A stretch of DNA of 5,595 bases, from NCBI GenBank assembly GCA_030615435.1, contig JAUWZH010000182.1, forward strand, positions 1 to 5,595. Reading direction: 5' to 3'. How positions within the stretch are numbered: the stretch's first letter is position 1; each line of letters starts with the position of its first letter. Positions 1 through 5,528 of this stretch are shown here, piece after piece. This DNA is from Candidatus Brocadiaceae bacterium. GTDB lineage: Bacteria > Planctomycetota > Brocadiia > SM23-32. The position numbers and the translations under genes were made by a program. The notes under the pieces were generated by a model, which saw only the letters and a program-made list of their open reading frames with translations, ran no database searches and was not told the origin of the DNA.

Positions 1-1
1 C

Positions 2-604
2 CACGGCTCTGCCCCGCAGGACTACCTCGCCGCCTTCTGCATATCGGTAGCTGACCCGGGGCTCGTAAGCCTGGCGACACATCGCCGGGCGAAGGCGGCC
101 ATGCGCCTGCCCGAAAGCGTTTTCCTGGAGGCGCTCAGGCAGAACTTCGACCTCCAGCAGGTCAGGGTGCGCGGCCCCGACTCGCTCCAGGATGACTTCG
201 ACGTCGCACGGCGTGGAGAGCCGTGCATCGGCTGTTACCTGGCAGGAGAGGAGCTCTACCTGCTGCGGCCCCGGAACCGCGGCTCCCTCAGGCGGCGCCT
301 GCCGGAAGGTGCGGATGTGTGGTGGGAGCTGCCCGTCGGTCTGCTGCACTACGTCGTCTTCCCTGATGCCCTGGGAATCCTTCCCGGCTCGCCGCAGGAG
401 TCCGAACTTGTGGAATATCGCCACGACGCCTCGCAGATATACTGGGGCATAGAAAGCCGGGACTTCGATGCTGGCTTCCTGCTGCCCCCGACCACTCCGG
501 CAACCGTGGCACGTGTGGCTTCCCAGGGGCAGAGGCTGCCGCTCAAGTCCACTTACTTCCACCCGAAGCTCCCGTCCGGCCTCGTCATCCTCGTGCACGA
601 GTAG
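2..604 (+). CDS. DUF1015 family protein, C-terminal 200 residues (5' end outside window)
   Basis: The frame is open from the first bases of the window, so the gene starts upstream; the ATG at 101 is internal. Two stretches look like this family: 'ADPGLVSLATHR' near the start of the visible part (compare the usual 'DPGLxILPTHR'), and the C-terminal signature 'LPLKSTYFHPKLPSGLVI' just before the end (compare 'PxKSTYFYPKLxSGLVI'). The preceding 'AGFLLPPTTPATVARVA' matches the family's 'aaFLLnPt...v..vA' region. DUF1015 proteins are usually about 400 residues, so roughly half is visible. No biochemical function is established for the family that I can state; it is sometimes found near serine biosynthesis genes. 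I see no signal peptide or membrane segment in the visible part, which suggests a cytosolic protein. It ends 884 bp before dnaN, so it is probably not in that operon. Family assignment is by recall of motifs, not by a search. Confidence 0.85.
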   Translation, partial: HGSAPQDYLAAFCISVADPGLVSLATHRRAKAAMRLPESVFLEALRQNFDLQQVRVRGPDSLQDDFDVARRGEPCIGCYLAGEELYLLRPRNRGSLRRRLPEGADVWWELPVGLLHYVVFPDALGILPGSPQESELVEYRHDASQIYWGIESRDFDAGFLLPPTTPATVARVASQGQRLPLKSTYFHPKLPSGLVILVHE

Positions 605-617
605 ACCCTGCGGGGCG

Positions 618-634
618 GCACTTGCAATGAGTGC
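618..634 (+). other. Small hairpin after the DUF1015 stop codon
   Basis: GCACT (618-622) pairs with AGTGC (630-634) around a 7-nt loop, and a G-T wobble (617/635) can extend the stem. It starts 14 bp after the DUF1015 stop, where a terminator would be expected. No run of T follows, so it does not meet the usual criteria for an intrinsic terminator. It may be chance. Confidence 0.25.
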
Positions 635-1066
635 TCGCTGCCTGCATCAGAAGCCCAAGCCGGCACCGGCATCTCTGTGCCATATGTAGTATAGCGAGCC
701 TGCCCTCCTCGGCCTTGTTGCCCTTATGCCCGGCGGCCCTTCCACCAAGCAGCAGATTCCACGAGGAGCAAACCCCGTGGTGGTCCCGATTACAGACATT
801 GTCTCCTCTCCCAGACCCCTTCATTGTTGTGCTCCTGGGCAGCATCCTCGCATCACTCAACACGAGGTTCAACAACGAGTTGGAGGTCTCCAGGCGACTG
901 TTGCCGCGCCAGGCGGCAAGTTCCGCTCGCATTGAGCTCGGCAGGCAGGTCGGGCGATGCCGCCGCCACCCTCTCCAGGGGCCGTCCGCCGCCCACTGGC
1001 AGGCCGCAGAAAGCGGCTTCGGCGCGCCCGATTGGGGGGGGATTCACTTGAACCCGCGGCTCAACA

Positions 1067-1084
1067 TATAGTATCATAGTTATA
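1067..1084. repeat. A+T-rich direct repeat, copy 1: TATAGTA-N2-ATAGTTATA
   Basis: TATAGTA (1067-1073), two bases, then ATAGTTATA (1076-1084). The same two blocks recur at 1426-1444 with a three-base gap, so 16 bases are shared. Each copy contains two ATAGT half-sites in direct orientation, 8 bp apart here and 9 bp apart in copy 2. A -35-like TTGAAC lies at 1048-1053 with TATCAT at 1072-1077, an 18-bp spacing, so this copy could also be a promoter, though it lies about 410 bp from dnaN. It could be a protein-binding site, part of a promoter, or the trace of an insertion that duplicated its target. Confidence 0.5.
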
Positions 1085-1223
1085 GGCATCCCTGAAGGGC
1101 GGTTCGCATCGCTCCAGGCCTTTCGAGCACTGCTGAACGGGAGCCTGGTCTGCGGCCGCCGAGCTGTCGAAAACACGTTCAGATCATAGCGAAAAGCCAT
1201 TGACATATTATTCACGGAGGTTC

Positions 1224-1240
1224 CAAAGGTAGTTCCTTTG
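1224..1240. repeat. Perfect 6-bp inverted repeat (CAAAGG-N5-CCTTTG)
   Basis: CAAAGG (1224-1229) and CCTTTG (1235-1240) are exact inverted repeats around a 5-nt loop. The stem can extend across a bulge by pairing GTT (1220-1222) with AAC (1243-1245). No T run follows on either strand, so it is not a standard terminator. It could be an operator or part of an RNA fold. A repeat this short may be chance. Confidence 0.4.
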
Positions 1241-1297
1241 TCAACACGAGAGATCGGCCACCCGAGTGCCATTGCTTCTCCCAGAGATTTGCCCAGC

Positions 1298-1316
1298 GTT
1301 TTCAATGGGTTTTCAA
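1298..1316. repeat. GTTTTCAA repeated with an 11-bp period
   Basis: GTTTTCAA occurs at 1298-1305 and again at 1309-1316, so the two copies lie on about the same face of the helix. The second continues as TTTTCAACA (1310-1318), one mismatch from the relaxed DnaA-box pattern TTWTNCACA. Tandem half-sites one turn apart are typical of DNA-binding protein sites, but no protein can be named from the sequence. Confidence 0.3.
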
Positions 1317-1420
1317 CAGCCCTTTGCAGTGCCCGGCCTTCCCTAACACAGGAATACAACACGACATAGGAGCAACCACTTGCGCCTCTACGTGTTTCCC
1401 ACAGCATTAGTAATCTTAGC

Positions 1421-1446
1421 TTCTTTATAGTACATATAGTTATAAG
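1421..1446 (+). promoter_or_regulatory. Candidate dnaN promoter region (-10-like elements)
   Basis: Three hexamers resemble a sigma-70 -10 box: TATAGT at 1426-1431, TATAGT at 1435-1440 and TATAAG at 1441-1446. They lie 43 to 63 bp before the dnaN ATG in the most A+T-rich stretch of the window. No good -35 box sits 16-18 bp upstream of any of them, so the exact promoter cannot be chosen. The overlap with the direct repeat suggests possible control at this site, which is inference. Confidence 0.35.
1426..1444. repeat. A+T-rich direct repeat, copy 2: TATAGTA-N3-ATAGTTATA
   Basis: TATAGTA (1426-1432) and ATAGTTATA (1436-1444) repeat the blocks at 1067-1084 with one extra spacer base. This copy lies 44 bp before the dnaN start, where a promoter or operator is expected. 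The corresponding positions of the two copies are 359-360 bp apart. Confidence 0.5.
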
Positions 1447-1488
1447 AACAACTAACAACCCCTTCGTATTTGAAGTGGGAGAGATGCG

Positions 1489-2601
1489 ATGAAGGTTACA
1501 GCCGACCGAAGGGCCCTTCACGCTGCATTCCAGCACGTGGGAGGAATCATTACCTCTACGATTGCCCGCCCGATCTACCAGAACGTCAAGTTCGAAGCCC
1601 TGGGTGACAGCGTCTACCTCTCCGCCACTGACCTCGAAGTAGGCCTGCGGCTGAAAGTGGACAAGGTTCAGGTCGAGGAAGAAGGATGCGTCCTTCTGCC
1701 GGAGGGGCGAATCACACCGCTGTTGGGCGCAACGCTCGACGAGAGCGTTTCCCTGGAAGGAGACGAAACTGCCGTGACGCTGAGGTCGAGTGACGGCAGG
1801 TTTCGCATCCTTTCTGAGGATGCCGCCGATTTTGCCGATATCCCTGCTCTCTCAGGAGAAGCGGTTCTTGAGATAGACCCGGAGGTTTTGCGCTGGATGG
1901 TCCAGCGTACGACCTTTGCCACTGCGGATGAGAAGGGGCGGTTCGCACTGAACGGGGTATTGATCGCGGTGGGTGAGGACGGCACGTTTGAGATGGTGGC
2001 GGCCGACGGATCTCGATTGGCCCAGGCGAAAAGAAAGGCGGACAACCCGGCGGGGCGCAGCATAGAGTGTATCCTGATGAAAAAGGGCATCGAGCAGGCG
2101 GCGCAGCTCGGGATGCTGAGCGAGCAGCCCTTGCGCGTGGAGGTGACGGACACGCAATTCCTTGCGGAGAACGACGTGGGGCGCACGGTCTCGCAGCTCG
2201 TGGAGGGACAGTTCCCGAACTTCCGGGAGGTGGTCCCGCGGGACTGCAAGACCAGGGCCGACGTGCCGACCAAGCCGCTGCTGAACGCCGTGCGCCGTGC
2301 AGCGTTCCTGACGTCGGAACAGACCCGGGCCGTGGACTTCACGTTCTCAAAGGGCCTGCTCGTGCTCAGCTCCCAGTCTCCGGACCTCGGGGAGGCGGAG
2401 GTGCGCGTGCCGGTTGACTACGAGGGCGAGGAAGCGGCGATAGCCTTCAATCCCAGGTACCTCGAACAGGTCCTCCAGGTGGTGGAGCGGGAGACGGTCA
2501 GGGTGGAGTTCAACGATCGGCGGTCTCCGTGCCTGGTACGCGCGGGCGTGGACTACCTGTACGTCCTCAGCCCCGTCGTGCGTGAGGAGCCGGAGGGGTG
2601 A
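1489..2601 (+). CDS. dnaN: DNA polymerase III beta subunit (sliding clamp)
   Basis: This is the ring-shaped clamp that encircles DNA and tethers the replicative polymerase and other clamp-binding proteins at the fork. At 370 residues it fits the family (E. coli, 366). It has the expected three-domain clamp length. Recognisable parts are the N-terminal 'MKVTADRRAL', 'RFALNGVLI' at 151-159, 'AADGSRLA' at 171-178 (E. coli 'TDGHRLA'), 'EGQFPNFREVVP' at 239-250 (E. coli 'EGRFPDYRRVLP') and 'FNPRYLEQVL' at 320-329. The ATG is preceded by GGGAG (1477-1481) at 7-nt spacing. Residues of the binding pocket differ: His175 of E. coli is Ser175 here, and the C-terminus reads 'YVLSPVVREEPEG' where E. coli ends 'YVVMPMRL', giving a short acidic tail. 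The stop overlaps the next gene's start. dnaA is not directly upstream. I am very confident of the identity. Confidence 0.97.
   Translation: MKVTADRRALHAAFQHVGGIITSTIARPIYQNVKFEALGDSVYLSATDLEVGLRLKVDKVQVEEEGCVLLPEGRITPLLGATLDESVSLEGDETAVTLRSSDGRFRILSEDAADFADIPALSGEAVLEIDPEVLRWMVQRTTFATADEKGRFALNGVLIAVGEDGTFEMVAADGSRLAQAKRKADNPAGRSIECILMKKGIEQAAQLGMLSEQPLRVEVTDTQFLAENDVGRTVSQLVEGQFPNFREVVPRDCKTRADVPTKPLLNAVRRAAFLTSEQTRAVDFTFSKGLLVLSSQSPDLGEAEVRVPVDYEGEEAAIAFNPRYLEQVLQVVERETVRVEFNDRRSPCLVRAGVDYLYVLSPVVREEPEG
2584..2601 (+). promoter_or_regulatory. Ribosome binding site and GTGA stop/start overlap linking dnaN to the DUF721 gene
   Basis: GAGGAG (2584-2589), inside the end of dnaN, lies 8 nt before the GTG at 2598. 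That GTG shares GTGA (2598-2601) with the dnaN stop codon. This pattern favours translational coupling and decides the start. A later in-frame GTG at 2631 has no Shine-Dalgarno sequence before it. Confidence 0.65.
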
Positions 2602-2936
2602 GTCAGGGCGATTCGGTGCATTTTGGCGCAGTGAGTACGAGGCGCCTCGGCGAGGTCCTGAAGAGACTCCTCAAAAGCAAGCGGTTCTACCAGAGGAGGA
2701 AATACGGAGCCCTCGTGGGGGCCTGGCAGTGCACCGCCGGGGAGGAGATAGCGGCGCACTGCAGGATCGCTGCGTTTGAGCATGGGCGCCTGCTGGTGGA
2801 GGTTGACGAGCCGATCTTGTTGCACGAGCTCGCCGGGTTCATGCGTTCCACGGTGCTGAGTGAACTCCAGGGAACGCCGGGAGGCGAGGACGTTGCAGAG
2901 CTGCGGTTTCGCCTCGGTCCGAGCCGCGCCGAATAG
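2598..2936 (+). CDS. dciA: DUF721 / DciA-like protein
   Basis: A 112-residue basic protein with the DUF721 pattern: an N-terminal helix 'LGEVLKRLLKSKRF' (17-30), the signature 'VGAWQCTAGEEIAAHC' (40-55) with Trp43, the strand 'GRLLVEV' (63-69), 'LLHEL' (74-78) and a final strand 'LRFRLG' (102-107). DUF721 includes DciA, which is associated with loading or operating the DnaB replicative helicase in bacteria that lack the phage-derived DnaC/DnaI loaders and folds as a KH-like domain. Its place between dnaN and gyrB fits a replication role. Its GTG start overlaps the dnaN stop by 4 bp, indicating coupled expression. Starting at GTG 2631 would give 101 residues and keep the whole domain. In many bacteria recF lies between dnaN and gyrB; here this gene takes that place. 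The family call is firm; the DciA function is inferred from family and context. Confidence 0.85.
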   Translation: MSQGDSVHFGAVSTRRLGEVLKRLLKSKRFYQRRKYGALVGAWQCTAGEEIAAHCRIAAFEHGRLLVEVDEPILLHELAGFMRSTVLSELQGTPGGEDVAELRFRLGPSRAE

Positions 2937-2938
2937 GG

Positions 2939-2952
2939 CCGCCCCAGGGCGG
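2939..2952 (+). other. G+C-rich hairpin in the gap before gyrB
   Basis: CCGCC (2939-2943) pairs with GGCGG (2948-2952) around CCAG, right after the DUF721 stop. No T run follows, so it is unlikely to end transcription. It could slow ribosomes or protect mRNA ends, or be chance in G+C-rich DNA. gyrB starts 42 bp further on behind GGAG (2987-2990). Confidence 0.3.
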
Positions 2953-2994
2953 TGAGGCACGGCATGAGGCTCCTGTGAAAACGGCTGGAGAGCA

Positions 2995-5487
2995 ATGAGC
3001 GGAGAAGAACCGTCCCGACCGGACCGCTACGACGCATCCTCGATCCGCGTGCTCGGCGGCATCGAGCACGTGCGGCTGCGGCCGGCCATGTACATCGGCG
3101 ACACGGACCAGCGGGGGATGCACCACCTGTTCGAGGAGGTGGTGGCCAATAGCATTGACGAGGCCATGGTCGGGGAGTGTGGGCAGATCCACGTGCGCCT
3201 CCACGCGGACGGGAGCCTCTCGGTGGCGGACGACGGCCGCGGCATCCCGGTGGACATTCACCCGGGGACCGGCAGGCCGGCCCTCGAGGTCGTCATGACG
3301 ACCCTGAACGCCGGGGGCAAGTTCGACCATAACACCTACAAGGTCTCCGCCGGCCTCCACGGGGTCGGGGTCTCGTGCGTCAATGCCCTCTGCGAGTGGA
3401 TGGAGGTCGAGGTCTGGCGCGAAGGACGCCTCTACTACCAGCGCTACGAGCGCGGCGAGCCGCGCACGCCGGTGGAAGAGCGGGGCAAGACCAGGCGGCG
3501 CGGCACCAGGGTGACCTTCAAGCCCGATCCCGGGGTTTTCAGCGAGACCAGTTTCGACTACGCCGCAATTGCCAGGAGGCTGCGCGAGCTCGCCTTCCTC
3601 AACAGCGCCACCCGAATCGTCCTCTCCCGAGAAGGCGACGGCAGGGAGGAGACCTTCCACTACGAGGAGGGCATAACGCAGTTCGTCTCCTTCCTGAACA
3701 GCGGCAAGACTCCGGTGCACGACGACGTGATAAGCATCCGGGGCGAGGCGGACGGGCGCATCTGCGAGATAGCCCTCCAGTACAACGACGGTTACAGCGA
3801 GAGCGTCCTCTCCTTTGCGAACAACATCAACACGGTGGACGGCGGGGCTCACCTGAGTGGGTTCCGGGCCGCCCTCACGCGGACCTTCAACGCGTACGGG
3901 CGTCAGAAGGGCCAGACCAAGGACCTCTCCCCGGGCGGGGAGGACTACCGCGAGGGCCTCACGGCAGTCGTGAGCGTCAAACTGCCCTCGCCGCAGTTCG
4001 AGGGGCAGACGAAGACGCGCCTCGGCAACCGCGACATCCAGGGGTTCGTCGAACAGGTGGCCGGGGAGCAGCTCGCCATCTACTGCGAGGAGCACCCCCG
4101 GGTGGCGCAGGCAATCGTCCATAAGGCCCTCGAGGCCGCCCTGGCGAGGGAGGCGGCGAGGAAGGCGCGCGAGCTCACACGTCGCAAGGGCGTCCTGAGC
4201 AGCGGCAACCTCCCCGGCAAGCTGCGCGACTGCTCCCGGCGCGAGCGGGACGGCACGGAGCTGTTCATCGTCGAGGGCCAGAGCGCCGGGGGCACCGCGA
4301 GCATGGGCCGCGAGCGGGAGTTCCAGGCGATTCTGCCGCTGCGCGGGGTCATACTCAACGTCGAGAAGGCCCGCGTGGACAAGATGCTCGCCAACGCGGA
4401 GATCGGCGCCCTGATCGGCGCGCTCGGCACGGGCATCGGCGCTGAGGAGTTCAACCTCGATAACCTGCGCTACGGCAAGATCATCATCATGACCGACGCG
4501 GACGTGGACGGCGCACACATCCGCACGCTGCTGCTGACGTTCTTCTTCCGCCAGATGCGGGAGCTGATTGATGGCGGACACCTCTTCATCGCCCAGCCCC
4601 CGCTCTACAAGGTCACCCGCAAGGGCAAGGAGCAGTACGTTTACGACGACCGCGCCCTCCAGGACGTCCTGGTGCAGCTCGGCGCGAGCGAGGCGAGCCT
4701 GGAGTACTCCCTCGGCGGCGAGAAGGGCGGCGGGAGGCTGGAGACGAAAGAGTTCCGGGGCCTGCTCGAGTGCCTCGCCTCTGTGGACAGCTTCATGCGC
4801 CTGGTCGAGCAGCGGGGAATGGCCTTTGCCGACTACCTCGCGCTGCGCAACGGAGAGGGCAGGGGTCGGTTCCCGCTCTACAGGGTCGCCCACGCCGACA
4901 ATACGGGCCGGGAGCACGAGCGCTTCTTCTACGAGGAGGAGGAATACGACCGGTTCGTTCTCGGCCTCCAGGAGGAGCTCAGGCGGCGCGGCGAGGAGCT
5001 GGAGATCATCGAGGAGGACGACTACGAGGGGCTGGCCCGGTCCCGGGGCGCGGCGAACGTGCTGCGGCCCCGGAAGTTCCACGAGGCCGCCGAACTCGGG
5101 CGGCTCGTCGGCGAGATAGAGGCATACGGGATCCCGCCGGGCTGCCTGCTGCCCCCCGGTGAAGAAACGCAGGACGCCCCGCAGTTCCTCATACACTCCA
5201 ATGGTGAGCTCGGCAGGGTCTCCTGCCTTTCGCAGGTGATCCCCGCGGTCAGGGAACTCGGCCGCAAGGGCCTGGAAGTGGACCGCTACAAGGGGCTCGG
5301 CGAGATGAACGCCGGCGAGCTCGCCGAGACGACCCTCCACCCGCAGACCCGCACCATCGTCCGTGTCACCATCGGCGATGCGATTGCGGCCGACAATTAC
5401 TTCAGCATCCTTGCGGGCAAGGACGTCAGGCGGCGCCGCGAGTTCATCGAGATGCATGCCCTGGAGGTGGACAACCTGGACGTGTAG
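2995..5487 (+). CDS. gyrB: DNA gyrase subunit B
   Basis: GyrB is the ATP-hydrolysing subunit of gyrase and, with GyrA, introduces negative supercoils. The 830 residues show, in order: the GHKL ATPase domain with 'EEVVANSIDEA' (47-57; Glu48 corresponds to E. coli catalytic Glu42, Asn52 to Asn46), 'DDGRGIP' (79-85), 'GGKF' (107-110) and 'GLHGVGVS' (120-127); the transducer domain with the 'QTK' loop (338-340); TOPRIM with 'EGQSAGG' (427-433) and the metal-binding 'TDADVDG' (500-506; Asp501/503/505); and the tail 'RYKGLGEMN' (764-772). Between about 552 and 762 lies an insertion absent from the ~640-residue Gram-positive type and comparable in place to that of E. coli GyrB (804 aa). Odd points: EGQSAGG instead of EGDSAGG, Val452 where E. 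coli has Lys449, and Ala51 at the Asp45 position. ParE is the alternative, but the replication-operon context favours GyrB. The ATG has GGAG 4 nt upstream. gyrA does not follow directly. Confidence 0.95.
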   Translation: MSGEEPSRPDRYDASSIRVLGGIEHVRLRPAMYIGDTDQRGMHHLFEEVVANSIDEAMVGECGQIHVRLHADGSLSVADDGRGIPVDIHPGTGRPALEVVMTTLNAGGKFDHNTYKVSAGLHGVGVSCVNALCEWMEVEVWREGRLYYQRYERGEPRTPVEERGKTRRRGTRVTFKPDPGVFSETSFDYAAIARRLRELAFLNSATRIVLSREGDGREETFHYEEGITQFVSFLNSGKTPVHDDVISIRGEADGRICEIALQYNDGYSESVLSFANNINTVDGGAHLSGFRAALTRTFNAYGRQKGQTKDLSPGGEDYREGLTAVVSVKLPSPQFEGQTKTRLGNRDIQGFVEQVAGEQLAIYCEEHPRVAQAIVHKALEAALAREAARKARELTRRKGVLSSGNLPGKLRDCSRRERDGTELFIVEGQSAGGTASMGREREFQAILPLRGVILNVEKARVDKMLANAEIGALIGALGTGIGAEEFNLDNLRYGKIIIMTDADVDGAHIRTLLLTFFFRQMRELIDGGHLFIAQPPLYKVTRKGKEQYVYDDRALQDVLVQLGASEASLEYSLGGEKGGGRLETKEFRGLLECLASVDSFMRLVEQRGMAFADYLALRNGEGRGRFPLYRVAHADNTGREHERFFYEEEEYDRFVLGLQEELRRRGEELEIIEEDDYEGLARSRGAANVLRPRKFHEAAELGRLVGEIEAYGIPPGCLLPPGEETQDAPQFLIHSNGELGRVSCLSQVIPAVRELGRKGLEVDRYKGLGEMNAGELAETTLHPQTRTIVRVTIGDAIAADNYFSILAGKDVRRRREFIEMHALEVDNLDV

Positions 5488-5514
5488 CACCGCCCGCGCC
5501 GCGCTCCGTGACCT

Positions 5515-5520
5515 GGAGGT
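5515..5520 (+). promoter_or_regulatory. Strong Shine-Dalgarno sequence after gyrB
   Basis: GGAGGT, 8 nt before GTG 5529. It is the best Shine-Dalgarno match among the genes here and is the main reason to place a gene start at 5529. An upstream in-frame GTG at 5508 lies before this site and is less likely. Confidence 0.6.
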
Positions 5521-5528
5521 GCTCTGCG

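Larger units (their letters stand above)
605..1488. other. 884-bp gap without a supported gene, upstream of dnaN
   Basis: No reading frame here has recognisable protein motifs, a good ribosome binding site and neighbour-like codon use together. The first half (605-1060) is fairly G+C-rich and includes a run of eight G at 1034-1041. The second half is less G+C-rich and has A+T-rich patches at 1064-1085 and 1407-1446. It contains a near-identical pair of A+T-rich direct repeats, two GTTTTCAA repeats 11 bp apart, and a 6-bp perfect hairpin. A 227-codon minus-strand frame (853-1536) covers much of it but runs into dnaN, lacks the third-position G/C bias of the real genes and matches nothing I recognise. 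I found no tRNA-like fold and no exact DnaA box. It may hold the dnaN promoter and regulatory sites, a decayed mobile element or an unrecognised RNA; none can be shown here. Confidence 0.7.

Noticed and set aside
101..604. DUF1015 gene starting at ATG 101
   Set aside because: The same frame is open upstream to the window edge, and that upstream part carries the family's DPGL...THR segment, so 101 is internal.
585..932. 115-codon minus-strand frame overlapping the DUF1015 end
   Set aside because: No recognisable protein features or start signal; its upstream end is not supported and it runs into the DUF1015 coding region.
1034..1041. Run of eight G as a phase-variable tract
   Set aside because: It lies outside any supported gene and is not between promoter elements, so slippage would have no visible effect. 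It may be an assembly-error-prone spot.
1031..1065. tRNA T-arm-like sequence on the minus strand (GGGTTCAAGTGAATCCC)
   Set aside because: The stem bases do not pair in T-arm geometry and no D-arm, anticodon arm or acceptor stem can be built around it.
631..1071. 146-codon + strand frame in the gap
   Set aside because: No ribosome binding site, no known motif, Ser/Pro/Arg-rich composition typical of translated non-coding DNA, and it overlaps other equally poor frames.
1200..1211. Promoter from the consensus -35 TTGACA at 1200-1205
   Set aside because: No acceptable -10 box lies 16-18 bp downstream; the bases there are CCAAAG-like. The TTGACA on the minus strand (plus 1239-1244) also lacks a partner at the right distance.
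1208..1403. Replication origin with DnaA boxes
   Set aside because: Only three 9-mers with one mismatch each, no exact TTATCCACA, no ordered array and no adjacent dnaA. The evidence is too weak to annotate an origin.
605..1488. CRISPR array or tandem repeat array
   Set aside because: No repeat occurs more than twice with regular spacing, and there are no spacer-like units.
2839..5490. 883-codon open frame on the minus strand, antisense to gyrB
   Set aside because: It mirrors gyrB almost end to end and has no recognisable motif. Long antisense open frames are common opposite G+C-rich genes, and the + strand product is unmistakably GyrB.
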